A DNA stretch of 22,615 bases. It comes from Syntrophaceae bacterium UBA6109. GTDB lineage: Bacteria > Desulfobacterota > Syntrophia > Syntrophales > UBA6109. The stretch spans positions 51,603-74,217 of the forward strand of contig DIWJ01000004.1 of the NCBI GenBank assembly GCA_002428445.1, written 5' to 3'. Below are positions 5,063 through 13,019 of this stretch, one piece after another (the stretch's first letter is position 1; each line of letters starts with the position of its first letter). The notes under the pieces were generated by a model that was not told the origin of the DNA, made no database searches, and worked only from the letters and a program-made list of their open reading frames with translations. A program made the translations under genes and the position numbers.

Positions 5063-6973
5063 GTGGCAAAACAGGATGAAGTAAGCTCGACGGAAAGGCT
5101 TCTTGATCTGATCCGCAGGAAGCGGGGGGAAGTGCCTTCGTCCGTCGAAGAGAAACCGTCGATGCAGGGACAGGCATCGGGGGGGGCCGGCGGCGGGCGC
5201 GCGGAGCGGAGATTCTTTGCGCCGGGAAAGCTTTATCGTCTGCGCAAAGCGGTGACCCTGGGCGTCGATATCGGGCCACGGCATTTGCGCATGGCGAAGG
5301 TGGTCCGGCTCGGCGAAAAGAAGCACCACCTGATGGGATTGAAGGTCGTAGAGCTGCCGAAGGAATTGTCCAGGGGATCGGAAGCATTTTCTCTCTTCCT
5401 CAAGGAGGCGGTCGAAGCGTTCTGCGGCCCGCAGGATACGGTCGAGATCTGGACGGTCATGTCGGCCGCGCGCATCGATATCCGCCACATCCGTATCCCG
5501 AAGGTTCCGAAGAAACAGATCGCCAATGCCGTCTACTGGACGGCGAAAAAGGATTCGTCGCTCGACGAGAAGGAAGTGGTCTTCGACTTTGAGGTTCAGG
5601 AAGAGATCGTCGACCAGGGTGTTAACAAGTATTCGGTCCTGATTCTGACGGCGCCGCGGCAGGATGTGGAGGACATCCGGAATCTCTTCGCGAGGGCCGG
5701 CTTGACACTTGCGGGGGTGACCATCGCGCCCTTTGCCGTGCAGAACCTGTTCCGCACCGGCTGGGCGCCGGGCAGCGGTTCAGCGGTAGCCAGTCTGTAT
5801 ATCGGCAGGGATCATTCCCGGATCGACATCTTTTCCCGCGGGAATCTTGTGATGAACAGGGGGATCAAGGCGGGCTCGAACAGCATGGCCGAGGCGCTCA
5901 TGGAAGTGTTCAACGAGCGCCAGAAGACGTCCGCCGCCGCGGAAGCGCCCGGAGCCGAACGGGTAGTGACGCTGGAAGAGGCGCAAAAGGTCCTGACGAG
6001 CCTCGAAGAAGGGAAGGACGCGTCGCAGGACGGCGATGCCGCCAGCGGCCTTGCCGCGGAGGAAATATTCGAGATTGTCAAGCCGCCGCTGGACCGCCTG
6101 ATCCGGCAGGCGGAGAGGACGTTCGAATACTACATCAACAATATCAGCAAGGAAAGAATCGAGAAGATCTACCTTGCCGGCTCCATGAACCTGAGCCGGC
6201 TCGTCTCGGAATACATCGGCGGGCAGCTGGGCGTTGAAAAGGACATCCTCGATCCTCTGGAAAACAACCCGTCCGTGGCCATGTCCGGGCAATGGGTGCC
6301 GGCGCCGGAGGAGAGGCTGGCCCTGGCAATGGTGCTGGGCGTCGCGCTGTCATCGAACGGCCATACCCCGAATCTTATTTTCACGTATCAGGACAAGGAA
6401 CAGACGTTCCGCACCCGGCGGCTGAATCGAACCATGATTGCTGCGTTTGCAGCCGTGATGGCGATTTGTTCGGGTGTTTTCCTCTACGAGGTGCAGGCCG
6501 TCGAGAAGAGAAAAGGGGAGGTGGCAAGGCTGGAGAGGCAGTTGTCGGCTTTCGGGCCGCTCCTGAGCGAAGCAAAAGTCCTTCAGCTGGCCGCAACCGC
6601 GAAGGAGGTCCACGCCGGGATCCGCTCCTACGGGAACCGCTACCTGGGCATGGCCGTCATCGGCGAGATCGCGGCGATTACACCGGAAAACGTGCGGCTG
6701 GTCAGCGTTCGGGCGAATCTCGGCCGGGACGGTGCGCCGAAGGCGCCGGCGACCGCAGCGCCGGCGAAGGAAATAAAGGGGATGGCGGGAGGAATCGTGA
6801 TCGAAGGATATCTGTCCGGCGATCGGAAGGAGCTTGAATCGCTGCTGGCGGGTTATGTCATGAGACTCGACGCATCGCCCCTGTTCAGAAAAGTCCTCAT
6901 TCAGAAAAGCGGCGTGACGGCATTCAAGACGGAAGAAGTGCTTCACTTCGTTCTTGCGACGGAGGTTGGCTGA
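5063..6973 (+). CDS. PilM-PilN fusion (GspL/MshI-like) inner-membrane assembly protein
   Basis: 636 residues from GTG 5063 with AGGATGTAGG upstream. Residues 67-440 look like the actin-like cytoplasmic PilM/GspL domain. It begins with GVDIGPRHLRMAKV and ends with IEKIYLAGSMNLSRL and DPLENNP. A charged, alanine-rich insertion lies around 285-335. One transmembrane helix spans about 457-475 (TMIAAFAAVMAICSGVFLYE). A coiled-coil stretch (VEKRKGEVARLERQ) and a periplasmic ferredoxin-like PilN part follow to the end. PilM is usually a separate protein of about 350 residues and PilN about 200, so this is a natural fusion with the topology of GspL/MshI. It should scaffold the assembly ATPase at the inner membrane with the PilO-like product of the next gene. 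Confidence 0.85.
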   Translation: MAKQDEVSSTERLLDLIRRKRGEVPSSVEEKPSMQGQASGGAGGGRAERRFFAPGKLYRLRKAVTLGVDIGPRHLRMAKVVRLGEKKHHLMGLKVVELPKELSRGSEAFSLFLKEAVEAFCGPQDTVEIWTVMSAARIDIRHIRIPKVPKKQIANAVYWTAKKDSSLDEKEVVFDFEVQEEIVDQGVNKYSVLILTAPRQDVEDIRNLFARAGLTLAGVTIAPFAVQNLFRTGWAPGSGSAVASLYIGRDHSRIDIFSRGNLVMNRGIKAGSNSMAEALMEVFNERQKTSAAAEAPGAERVVTLEEAQKVLTSLEEGKDASQDGDAASGLAAEEIFEIVKPPLDRLIRQAERTFEYYINNISKERIEKIYLAGSMNLSRLVSEYIGGQLGVEKDILDPLENNPSVAMSGQWVPAPEERLALAMVLGVALSSNGHTPNLIFTYQDKEQTFRTRRLNRTMIAAFAAVMAICSGVFLYEVQAVEKRKGEVARLERQLSAFGPLLSEAKVLQLAATAKEVHAGIRSYGNRYLGMAVIGEIAAITPENVRLVSVRANLGRDGAPKAPATAAPAKEIKGMAGGIVIEGYLSGDRKELESLLAGYVMRLDASPLFRKVLIQKSGVTAFKTEEVLHFVLATEVG

Positions 6974-6977
6974 AGGG

Positions 6978-7523
6978 ATGATGGCGGATTCCCGACCTCG
7001 AATTCAGCTTCCCGAACGGGGCATGATGTATTTCATCGCCGGCCTGATCTGCGTTCTGCTGTTCGTTTTTGGCGCCATCATTCCGCATTACCGGGCGGTG
7101 AAATCGCTCGACCAGCGGATTGCGGCGACCAGGAAACAGATCCAGGAACAGGAGACGTTCAAGACAATCCACGACGGACTTCAAAAAGGGCTGCAGAAGC
7201 GGGAGGCGACGGTCCTGCCGCTGCCGCTTCGGACGCCGCTGAAGAGGACGGAAGCGGGTTCGATTCCGGGCCTGGTCAGGGAAATCGCCGGGCGAAGCGG
7301 GATCGATCTCGTCGCCGCGACGCCCGATTTGAATTTCCTTGCAGGAGGATCGCCCCTGCTGCCCGTTGCCGTCTCGCTGCGGGGAGATTTTTTCCGGTTC
7401 CGCAATTTTCTTTCCGCTCTCGGCGCCGTGCCTTATCTCGATCATATTGAGGAGATAGCGGTCAGCCGGGGCAGAGACGCCATAGAATTCAAGATGCGGA
7501 TACTTCTCTACGTGGGTTCATGA
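6978..7523 (+). CDS. PilO/MshJ-like pilus alignment-subcomplex protein
   Basis: About 181 residues from ATG 6978 (ATG 6981 is equally possible), with GAAGGG just upstream. There is a short cytoplasmic head, one transmembrane helix (MMYFIAGLICVLLFVFGAII), a coiled-coil region (SLDQRIAATRKQIQEQETF) and a C-terminal alpha/beta domain ending near FKMRILLYVG. This is the PilO/GspM layout and normal length. PilO dimerises with PilN in the periplasm, here with the C-terminal half of the upstream fusion protein. The gap to the upstream stop is 4 bp. The stop TGA overlaps the start of the next gene (ATGA), so translation is coupled. Confidence 0.82.
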   Translation: MMADSRPRIQLPERGMMYFIAGLICVLLFVFGAIIPHYRAVKSLDQRIAATRKQIQEQETFKTIHDGLQKGLQKREATVLPLPLRTPLKRTEAGSIPGLVREIAGRSGIDLVAATPDLNFLAGGSPLLPVAVSLRGDFFRFRNFLSALGAVPYLDHIEEIAVSRGRDAIEFKMRILLYVGS

Positions 7524-8041
7524 CGCCGATGGCCGATTTGCGAAAACTGACAAAAAGACAGGGGATTCTTCTGGGAGTCATGGCCGCCGTTGCCCTGTAC
7601 GGAGTGGCGGATTTTTTCTTTCTCGGTGCGTCCGGCAGGCAGACGGAGACGCAGACAAAGTCGGCGGCGGCGGCGGATGTCAAAAGCCTGATGACGGGCA
7701 TCGCATCATCGGCGGGATCGTACCGGCCGACCGGCCTTGACGCCTATGTGATCCGGCGGGCGGAATCGGGATGGCCGCGCGATCCGTTCCTTGATGGCAA
7801 GGTCTACAAGCGGTGGTTCTTCAAGGATGCCGTCGCGGCGGCGGCGGAGAAGCTCCCATTTACGTATACGGGATATCTGGAAGTGAATGACAGGCGGATG
7901 GCCATCATCAACGGGGCGGAATACGGGGTGGGGGATCCGCTGGACGTCGAGGGGTATGTCGTCAAGAGCGTTTCGCCGGCGAAGGTCGTCGTTTACCGGG
8001 CCGTCGACAGGACAGCGCTGGACATTCCGATCCAGGAATAA
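7520..8041 (+). CDS. PilP/MshK/GspC-like inner-membrane protein with homology-region-type domain
   Basis: 173 residues. A single transmembrane anchor lies at about 15-35 (GILLGVMAAVALYGVADFFF). A low-complexity alanine linker follows, then WPRDPFLDGKVYKRW, which resembles the RDPF segment of PilP. Residues 115-170 (YTGYLEVNDRRMAIINGAEY, then GDPLDVEGYVV and KVVVYRA) form the compact beta domain shared by PilP and the HR domain of GspC. That domain docks to the secretin N0 region. Unlike classical PilP it has a transmembrane anchor rather than a lipobox. Position directly before the secretin and the coupled start support the assignment. Exact subfamily is uncertain. Confidence 0.75.
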   Translation: MTPMADLRKLTKRQGILLGVMAAVALYGVADFFFLGASGRQTETQTKSAAAADVKSLMTGIASSAGSYRPTGLDAYVIRRAESGWPRDPFLDGKVYKRWFFKDAVAAAAEKLPFTYTGYLEVNDRRMAIINGAEYGVGDPLDVEGYVVKSVSPAKVVVYRAVDRTALDIPIQE

Positions 8042-8059
8042 TAAGGAAGGGACGTCGTT

Positions 8060-9673
8060 ATGAGAACAAATCCCTGCAAGCCCATCATCGTCGGAGCGGT
8101 CCTGCTTTGCGCGGGACTTCTGGCCGCCGGCTGCTCGGGCCCCAAGAAGGTGGAAAAAGACGCTTTCTTCGACAAGTGGCATACGATGTCGCAAACCTCT
8201 ACGGGCCATTCGCCGGTTTTCAAGCCGAAGTCCGTGGAACTGCCGCCTGAGATCGCCAAGGATCAGCTTCCGCCGGGCGTCGAGGCAAGAAGACTGCCGA
8301 CCGTCAAGGTCAGCCTCAAGATGCGCCAGGCGGATGTCAAGGCGGTGCTGCGGTCGCTTGCCCGCATCGCCGACCAGAATGTTCTGATCAAGAACGAGCT
8401 CAAGGGCGAGATTACGGTCGATTTCCGGGGGATCTCCTGGGATCAGGCCTTCAACAGCATCCTGCGCGCACAGGGACTTACCTACGTCTGGGAGGGGGAG
8501 ATTCTCCGCGTCATCAGCCCGGAAGACATGGATCGGGACATGAGGGCCGAGGCGATGGCGGACAAGCGCAAGGCCAACGAGATGGCGGCGAAGCTCACCG
8601 AGCCTCTTCATATTGTCATCGTCAATGTCGATTACGCGGACGTCAAGAGCATGCAGGCGAACCTCCAGGAGTTCCTGACGAAAGACAAGGATGGCAAACC
8701 TCGCGGGTCCGTAAAGGTGGACGAGCACAGCAATTCGCTGATCATCTATGCCATTCGGGATGACCTGGTGCGCCTGATCCCCGTTATCGAGAAGATCGAC
8801 AAGCCGACGCCGCAGATCCTGATCAAGGCCCACATTGTGGAAACAACAAAGGAAACGGCACGCCAATTGGGGATCATGTGGGGCGGGTCCTACAAGGCGG
8901 GCGTGGGCGATCGTAACCTTTATGTAACGCCGGGAGGGGGATCGGCCGGCGACGGCACGGGAAAGGCAACCTTTCCTGCCACAGGTTTCACCGGCACCGG
9001 AATGGGCGTCTATCTTCCCTCCTTCGCGGGGGCGGCGGCGGGGGCGCCTTTCGGCGCCCTCGGACTGAGTTTCGGGACCCTGGCGGGGAATATCGTCGAG
9101 GTGCAGCTCAACGCCCTGCAGACGGAGGGGGTCCTGAACATCCTCTCCAGTCCCTCCATCACCACCCTGGACAACCAGAAGGCCTATACGGAAAACGGCG
9201 AAAAGGTCCCTGTCGTGTCGACGGATAATGAAGGAAATCGAACGGTGAAATACGAGGATGCCGTGCTGCGGCTGGAGATCCGGCCGCACGTGATCGACGG
9301 GACAAACCTCAAGATGGGGATCATCGTCAAGAAAGACGAGGTTGACACCACCCGCACCGTCGACAACAATCCCTTCATCATCAAGAAACAGACGGAGACG
9401 TCTCTCATCGTCCGCGACGGCGAAACGATCGTCATCTCCGGACTGACGAAACAGAATACACAGAAGATAACGACCGGCATTCCCGCGCTCAAAGACGTCC
9501 CCATATTGGGATGGCTCTTCAAGGGAGAAGACAAGGGCGAAACCATGCAGGAAGTCCTGGTGTTCATTACACCGAAGATTCTTCCGCCCTACGTGACGGC
9601 GGCGGAGGGAGGGAACGGAAACAAGAAGCCCCCGGAAAAACCCGAGCAGAAAGCGACCGTACCCGGCTCATAA
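8060..9673 (+). CDS. pilQ: Lipoprotein secretin of the PilQ/MshL type
   Basis: 537 residues forming the outer-membrane channel. The signal peptide ends in the lipobox LLAAGC with Cys25, so the mature protein is lipidated, as in MshL-like secretins. An N0/STN-like domain spans about 80-155 (KVSLKMRQADVKAVLRSLAR, then ITVDFRGISWDQAF). A secretin N1-type module follows (VNVDYADVKSMQANLQEFL, SVKVDEHSNSLIIYAI). The TPQILIKAHIVETT segment is typical of PilQ. The C-terminal secretin domain includes NILSSPSITTLDNQKA, ENGEKVPV and VPILGWLFKG. A glycine-rich insertion at about 285-340 lies in the gate region. The ATG follows AAGGAAGGG. No classical AMIN domains precede N0, which makes it shorter than canonical PilQ. 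Confidence 0.93.
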   Translation: MRTNPCKPIIVGAVLLCAGLLAAGCSGPKKVEKDAFFDKWHTMSQTSTGHSPVFKPKSVELPPEIAKDQLPPGVEARRLPTVKVSLKMRQADVKAVLRSLARIADQNVLIKNELKGEITVDFRGISWDQAFNSILRAQGLTYVWEGEILRVISPEDMDRDMRAEAMADKRKANEMAAKLTEPLHIVIVNVDYADVKSMQANLQEFLTKDKDGKPRGSVKVDEHSNSLIIYAIRDDLVRLIPVIEKIDKPTPQILIKAHIVETTKETARQLGIMWGGSYKAGVGDRNLYVTPGGGSAGDGTGKATFPATGFTGTGMGVYLPSFAGAAAGAPFGALGLSFGTLAGNIVEVQLNALQTEGVLNILSSPSITTLDNQKAYTENGEKVPVVSTDNEGNRTVKYEDAVLRLEIRPHVIDGTNLKMGIIVKKDEVDTTRTVDNNPFIIKKQTETSLIVRDGETIVISGLTKQNTQKITTGIPALKDVPILGWLFKGEDKGETMQEVLVFITPKILPPYVTAAEGGNGNKKPPEKPEQKATVPGS

Positions 9674-9685
9674 GGAGGCGCGAAA

Positions 9686-11266
9686 GTGGATTATTTCAAG
9701 ATACTGGGCCTGATTCGTGAGCCCTTTTCAAACTCTCCGGAACCGGAATTTTTCTTTCAGTCCCCCCAGCATCAGGGTTGTCTTCAGAAGATCGAACTCG
9801 CCATCCGCCTCAGGCGCGGGCTCAATGTCGTTCTGGGCGAGGTGGGGACGGGGAAGACGACGCTCTGCCGCCAGTTGATCCTGAAATTTTCCGACAACGG
9901 GAACGGCCGTACGGACATTGAAACGCATCTGCTGCTGGACCCTTCCTTCAGCAGCGCCGGGGAGTTTTTGAAGACGGTCGCCGGGACATTGGGGATCGCC
10001 GAGACTGCCGAGCAGGACAGCGAATGGCAATGGAAGGAAGGCATCAAGAATTATCTCTTCCGGAAGGGTGTGGATGAGAAGAAGATCGTGGTTCTCATCA
10101 TTGACGAGGGTCAGAAGCTGCCGGACTTCTGTCTGGAGATTCTCCGGGAATTTCTCAACTATGAGACGAACGAGTACAAGCTCCTGCAGATCGTCATCTT
10201 TGCGCAGAAGGAATTCGAACCGATCCTGGAGAAGCATGCCAATTTCGCCGATCGCATCAACCTGCGTTATTCCCTCGATCCCCTGGATTTCCGGGGTACG
10301 CGGGACATGATCCGTTTCCGGCTGAAGCGGGCAAGTGCGTCGGAGCAGGCGCCGCGGCTTTTTGGTCTTCCCGCCCTGTGGGCTCTTTACCGCGAGACGG
10401 GGGGCTATCCGCGAAAGATCATCACCCTGTGCCATCAGGTTGTCCTGAGTCTCATCATACAGAACAAGACCAGGGCGGGCTATTTTCTTGTCCGATCCTG
10501 CGCGGGAAGAACGACGCAGAAACTCCGCTTGAGTGCCTTCTGGAAGGCGGCCGCGCTCGCTTCCATTGTGCTCATTGGTCTGGGCGTCCTTTCTTATTAT
10601 TCCATGCCCTTCATCGGGGGCCTGACTTCGAAATCTTCCCGGGCGATGCCGTCGAGTGCGGCGGACAGCCAGCCGATCGGCCTGGAGACAAGGGCGGGCG
10701 CCGGCGAGCCCTCCCTCACCCGGGAAGCCTCCGCAAGAGCCGGCGAAAAGCAAAGCCCTCCGGAGGCAAAAAGCGCCGCCGCGGCCGGATCGTCTCTGCC
10801 GGCGACGCTGGGCAGGATCACGCTGGTCGAAGGCGGCGCCGTCTGGATCGTCATGGAAAGGGTCTACGGATTCGTCGACAATTCGCTCCTGGCCGCGGTC
10901 GCCGCGGCAAATCCCAATCTGCCGGACTTGAGCCGCGTGACGAAGGGGATGTCGATCCAGCTGCCGGCTTATGAAGGCAAGCGCGATCCATTGGCGGCGG
11001 GGAAATTCTGGATTCTTCTGGGAAAAAGGAACTTTGTGGAGGAGGCCTACGCGTTCCTGAGAAATTATCGGCCGGAATGGCCGTCCGCCCGCATGCTTCC
11101 CTATTGGAATCCGAGGGAGGGTTTGATCTTTGCCCTGATCCTGCGGCAGAGTTACGACCGGGAAAGCGCCGCCGCAGAGGCCATTCGATCGCTTCCTCAG
11201 TCCCTCGCAGCGGAGGCGAAACTCCTGAGCCGCCCAGGCGACGACACGGTATTTTTTGCGCGCTGA
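9686..11266 (+). CDS. ExeA/GspA/MshM-like AAA ATPase with LysM-like and SPOR-like periplasmic tail
   Basis: 526 residues from GTG 9686, preceded by AAGGAGG (9672-9678). The N-terminus DYFKILGLIREPFSNSPEPE is the hallmark of ExeA/GspA ATPases. Walker A is GEVGTGKT (51-58) and Walker B is VVLIIDEGQ with Asp140/Glu141. A transmembrane helix lies at about 288-309. The periplasmic part has a proline/alanine linker, then a segment resembling LysM at about 378-427 (VYGFVDNSLLAAVAAANPNL, VTKGMSIQLP). The end resembles a SPOR domain (FWILLGKRNFVEEAYAFL, YDRESAAAEAI). Known ExeA/GspA proteins remodel or bind peptidoglycan so the secretin can insert. The two tail domains fit that role but are weak matches made by eye. 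Confidence 0.85.
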   Translation: MDYFKILGLIREPFSNSPEPEFFFQSPQHQGCLQKIELAIRLRRGLNVVLGEVGTGKTTLCRQLILKFSDNGNGRTDIETHLLLDPSFSSAGEFLKTVAGTLGIAETAEQDSEWQWKEGIKNYLFRKGVDEKKIVVLIIDEGQKLPDFCLEILREFLNYETNEYKLLQIVIFAQKEFEPILEKHANFADRINLRYSLDPLDFRGTRDMIRFRLKRASASEQAPRLFGLPALWALYRETGGYPRKIITLCHQVVLSLIIQNKTRAGYFLVRSCAGRTTQKLRLSAFWKAAALASIVLIGLGVLSYYSMPFIGGLTSKSSRAMPSSAADSQPIGLETRAGAGEPSLTREASARAGEKQSPPEAKSAAAAGSSLPATLGRITLVEGGAVWIVMERVYGFVDNSLLAAVAAANPNLPDLSRVTKGMSIQLPAYEGKRDPLAAGKFWILLGKRNFVEEAYAFLRNYRPEWPSARMLPYWNPREGLIFALILRQSYDRESAAAEAIRSLPQSLAAEAKLLSRPGDDTVFFAR

Positions 11267-11293
11267 GAAGATTCAGGGCGGAGAGGTGACTTC

Positions 11294-12997
11294 ATGATCG
11301 TCAAGCGACGTCTCGGGGAAATGCTGATCGAAAGCAAGCTCCTGAAACGGGAACAGTTGAATGCAGCCCTGGCCGGCCAGAAGAAAGCCGGCCTTCGACT
11401 GGGCCAATATCTCATCCAGCAGGGCACTGTCAGCGAAAACCAGATCGTCGATTTGTTGAGCCGGCAGCTGAAAATTCCCAAATACCACCCGGAGCAGTAT
11501 CCCCTCGAAATGGGTCTTTCCATGATGCTGCCGGCCGATGCTGCCCAGAAATATCAGGTCGCGCCGCTGCGCAAGAAAGGCCGGCTGCTGACGCTGGCGA
11601 TGACGGATCCGCTCGATATCAACGTGATGGATGCCATCGAGGTGATGACGAACGCGGAAGTGGAGCCCGTCGTCTGCACGGAGCGCGAGGTTACGCAACT
11701 GATCACCGGCATCTACGGCTCGCAGTCCGGCCTGGGGAGCCTGATCGACAGCATCGACTTCGACACCCAGCAGGAGGCCGACAAGGCGGAGGAGACACCC
11801 GAGGAGGTCCAGGTCTCTTCTCTTCAGGATCTGGCGGGGGAGGCCCCGGTCATCCGCCTCGTGAACTCGATCTTTGCGCAGGCGATCCGCGAAGGGGCCA
11901 GCGACATCCATATCAGCCCCCAGCAGAACAGCATCCAGGTGCGTTTCCGGATCGACGGGAAACTCCACGACGTGCCTTCTCCCCCGAAAGGGCTGTTCCT
12001 GCCCATCATCGCGAGGATGAAAATCCTCGCCAACATGGATATCACCGTCATGCGGCTTCCGCAGGACGGCCGCTTTACGCTCAAGATGGAAAAAAAGGAG
12101 ATCAATGTCCGGGTTTCATCGATCCCCACCATCTACGGAGAGAACATCGTCCTGCGGCTGCTCGATATGAGCGTGGGGGTCTATTCGCTCGATCGCCTGG
12201 GGATGGTGAAGGAGGACCGCGACAAGCTCAGCGCCATCATCCGCAAGCCCTACGGCATGATCCTCAGCACAGGTCCGACGGGGAGCGGCAAGAGCACAAG
12301 CCTCTACGCGATTCTGAGCGAGTTGAATCAACCCGACATCAACATCATTACCCTGGAAGATCCCGTCGAATATCGGATCACGAACATCCGGCAGGTGCAG
12401 TTGAACCGGAAGGCCGGGATGACCTTTGCAAGCGGTCTGCGATCCATCCTCCGGCAGGACCCGGATGTTGTCATGGTCGGAGAGATCCGGGATGCGGAAA
12501 CGGCCGTCGTCGCCGTGCAGGCGGCTCAAACGGGCCACAGGCTCCTGAGCACCGTGCACACGAACGATGCGGCGGGCGCCGTGACGCGGCTTCTTGATAT
12601 GGGGATCGAGCCCTTCCTGGTGTCCTCCGTACTGCTCGTTTCCTTTGCCCAGCGCCTGGTTCGCACCGTTTGTCCCTACTGCCGGGAACCCTTTGCGCCA
12701 CCCGAAAAGGCCCTTCTGGAATGGGGACTGCAGGATGCAGAGGGCGCAAACTTCCAGAAGGGAAGGGGGTGCAACCAGTGCCTGCAGACGGGTTACAAGG
12801 GAAGAACGGGGATCTTCGAGGTCCTGGTGAACGACGATATGATCCAGGAGATGATCCTCAAACGGCTTCCCAGCCAGGAAATCGCCCGCGCCGCGATTTC
12901 CACAAAAAGGCTCCGCACGCTCAAGGAAGACGCCGCACGGAAGGTGCTCCTCGGGATTACGACCCTCGAAGAGGCCGCATCGGCCGTGATGGTATAA
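11294..12997 (+). CDS. PilB/MshE-type pilus assembly ATPase with N-terminal MshEN c-di-GMP-type module
   Basis: 567 residues; cytoplasmic motor for pilus or pseudopilus extension. The N-terminus holds two 24-residue MshEN motifs separated by 5 residues: residues 6-29 (RLGEMLIESK...GQ) and 35-58 (RLGQYLIQQG...RQ). The second fits the published c-di-GMP consensus fully. The first has Lys15 where Gly is usual. The ATPase core has Walker A GPTGSGKST (327-335), the Asp box segment RLPQDGRF, Walker B DPDVVMVGEIRDAE from 389, and the His box TGHRLLSTVHTND. A tetracysteine zinc site is formed by Cys460/Cys463 and Cys493/Cys496, as in extension ATPases. The ATG has GGAGAGG upstream. MshE and PilB are the nearest relatives. 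A GspE role cannot be excluded. Confidence 0.94.
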   Translation: MIVKRRLGEMLIESKLLKREQLNAALAGQKKAGLRLGQYLIQQGTVSENQIVDLLSRQLKIPKYHPEQYPLEMGLSMMLPADAAQKYQVAPLRKKGRLLTLAMTDPLDINVMDAIEVMTNAEVEPVVCTEREVTQLITGIYGSQSGLGSLIDSIDFDTQQEADKAEETPEEVQVSSLQDLAGEAPVIRLVNSIFAQAIREGASDIHISPQQNSIQVRFRIDGKLHDVPSPPKGLFLPIIARMKILANMDITVMRLPQDGRFTLKMEKKEINVRVSSIPTIYGENIVLRLLDMSVGVYSLDRLGMVKEDRDKLSAIIRKPYGMILSTGPTGSGKSTSLYAILSELNQPDINIITLEDPVEYRITNIRQVQLNRKAGMTFASGLRSILRQDPDVVMVGEIRDAETAVVAVQAAQTGHRLLSTVHTNDAAGAVTRLLDMGIEPFLVSSVLLVSFAQRLVRTVCPYCREPFAPPEKALLEWGLQDAEGANFQKGRGCNQCLQTGYKGRTGIFEVLVNDDMIQEMILKRLPSQEIARAAISTKRLRTLKEDAARKVLLGITTLEEAASAVMV

Positions 12998-13019
12998 CCG
13001 GTAGAAAGGCAAGGTTTCC

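Noticed and set aside
7706..9289. Long minus-strand open frame of 527 codons opposite the pilus genes
   Set aside because: It is a shadow of GC-rich coding on the + strand. Its translation is Arg/Asp/His-rich with no domain, and it overlaps clear PilP-like and secretin genes.
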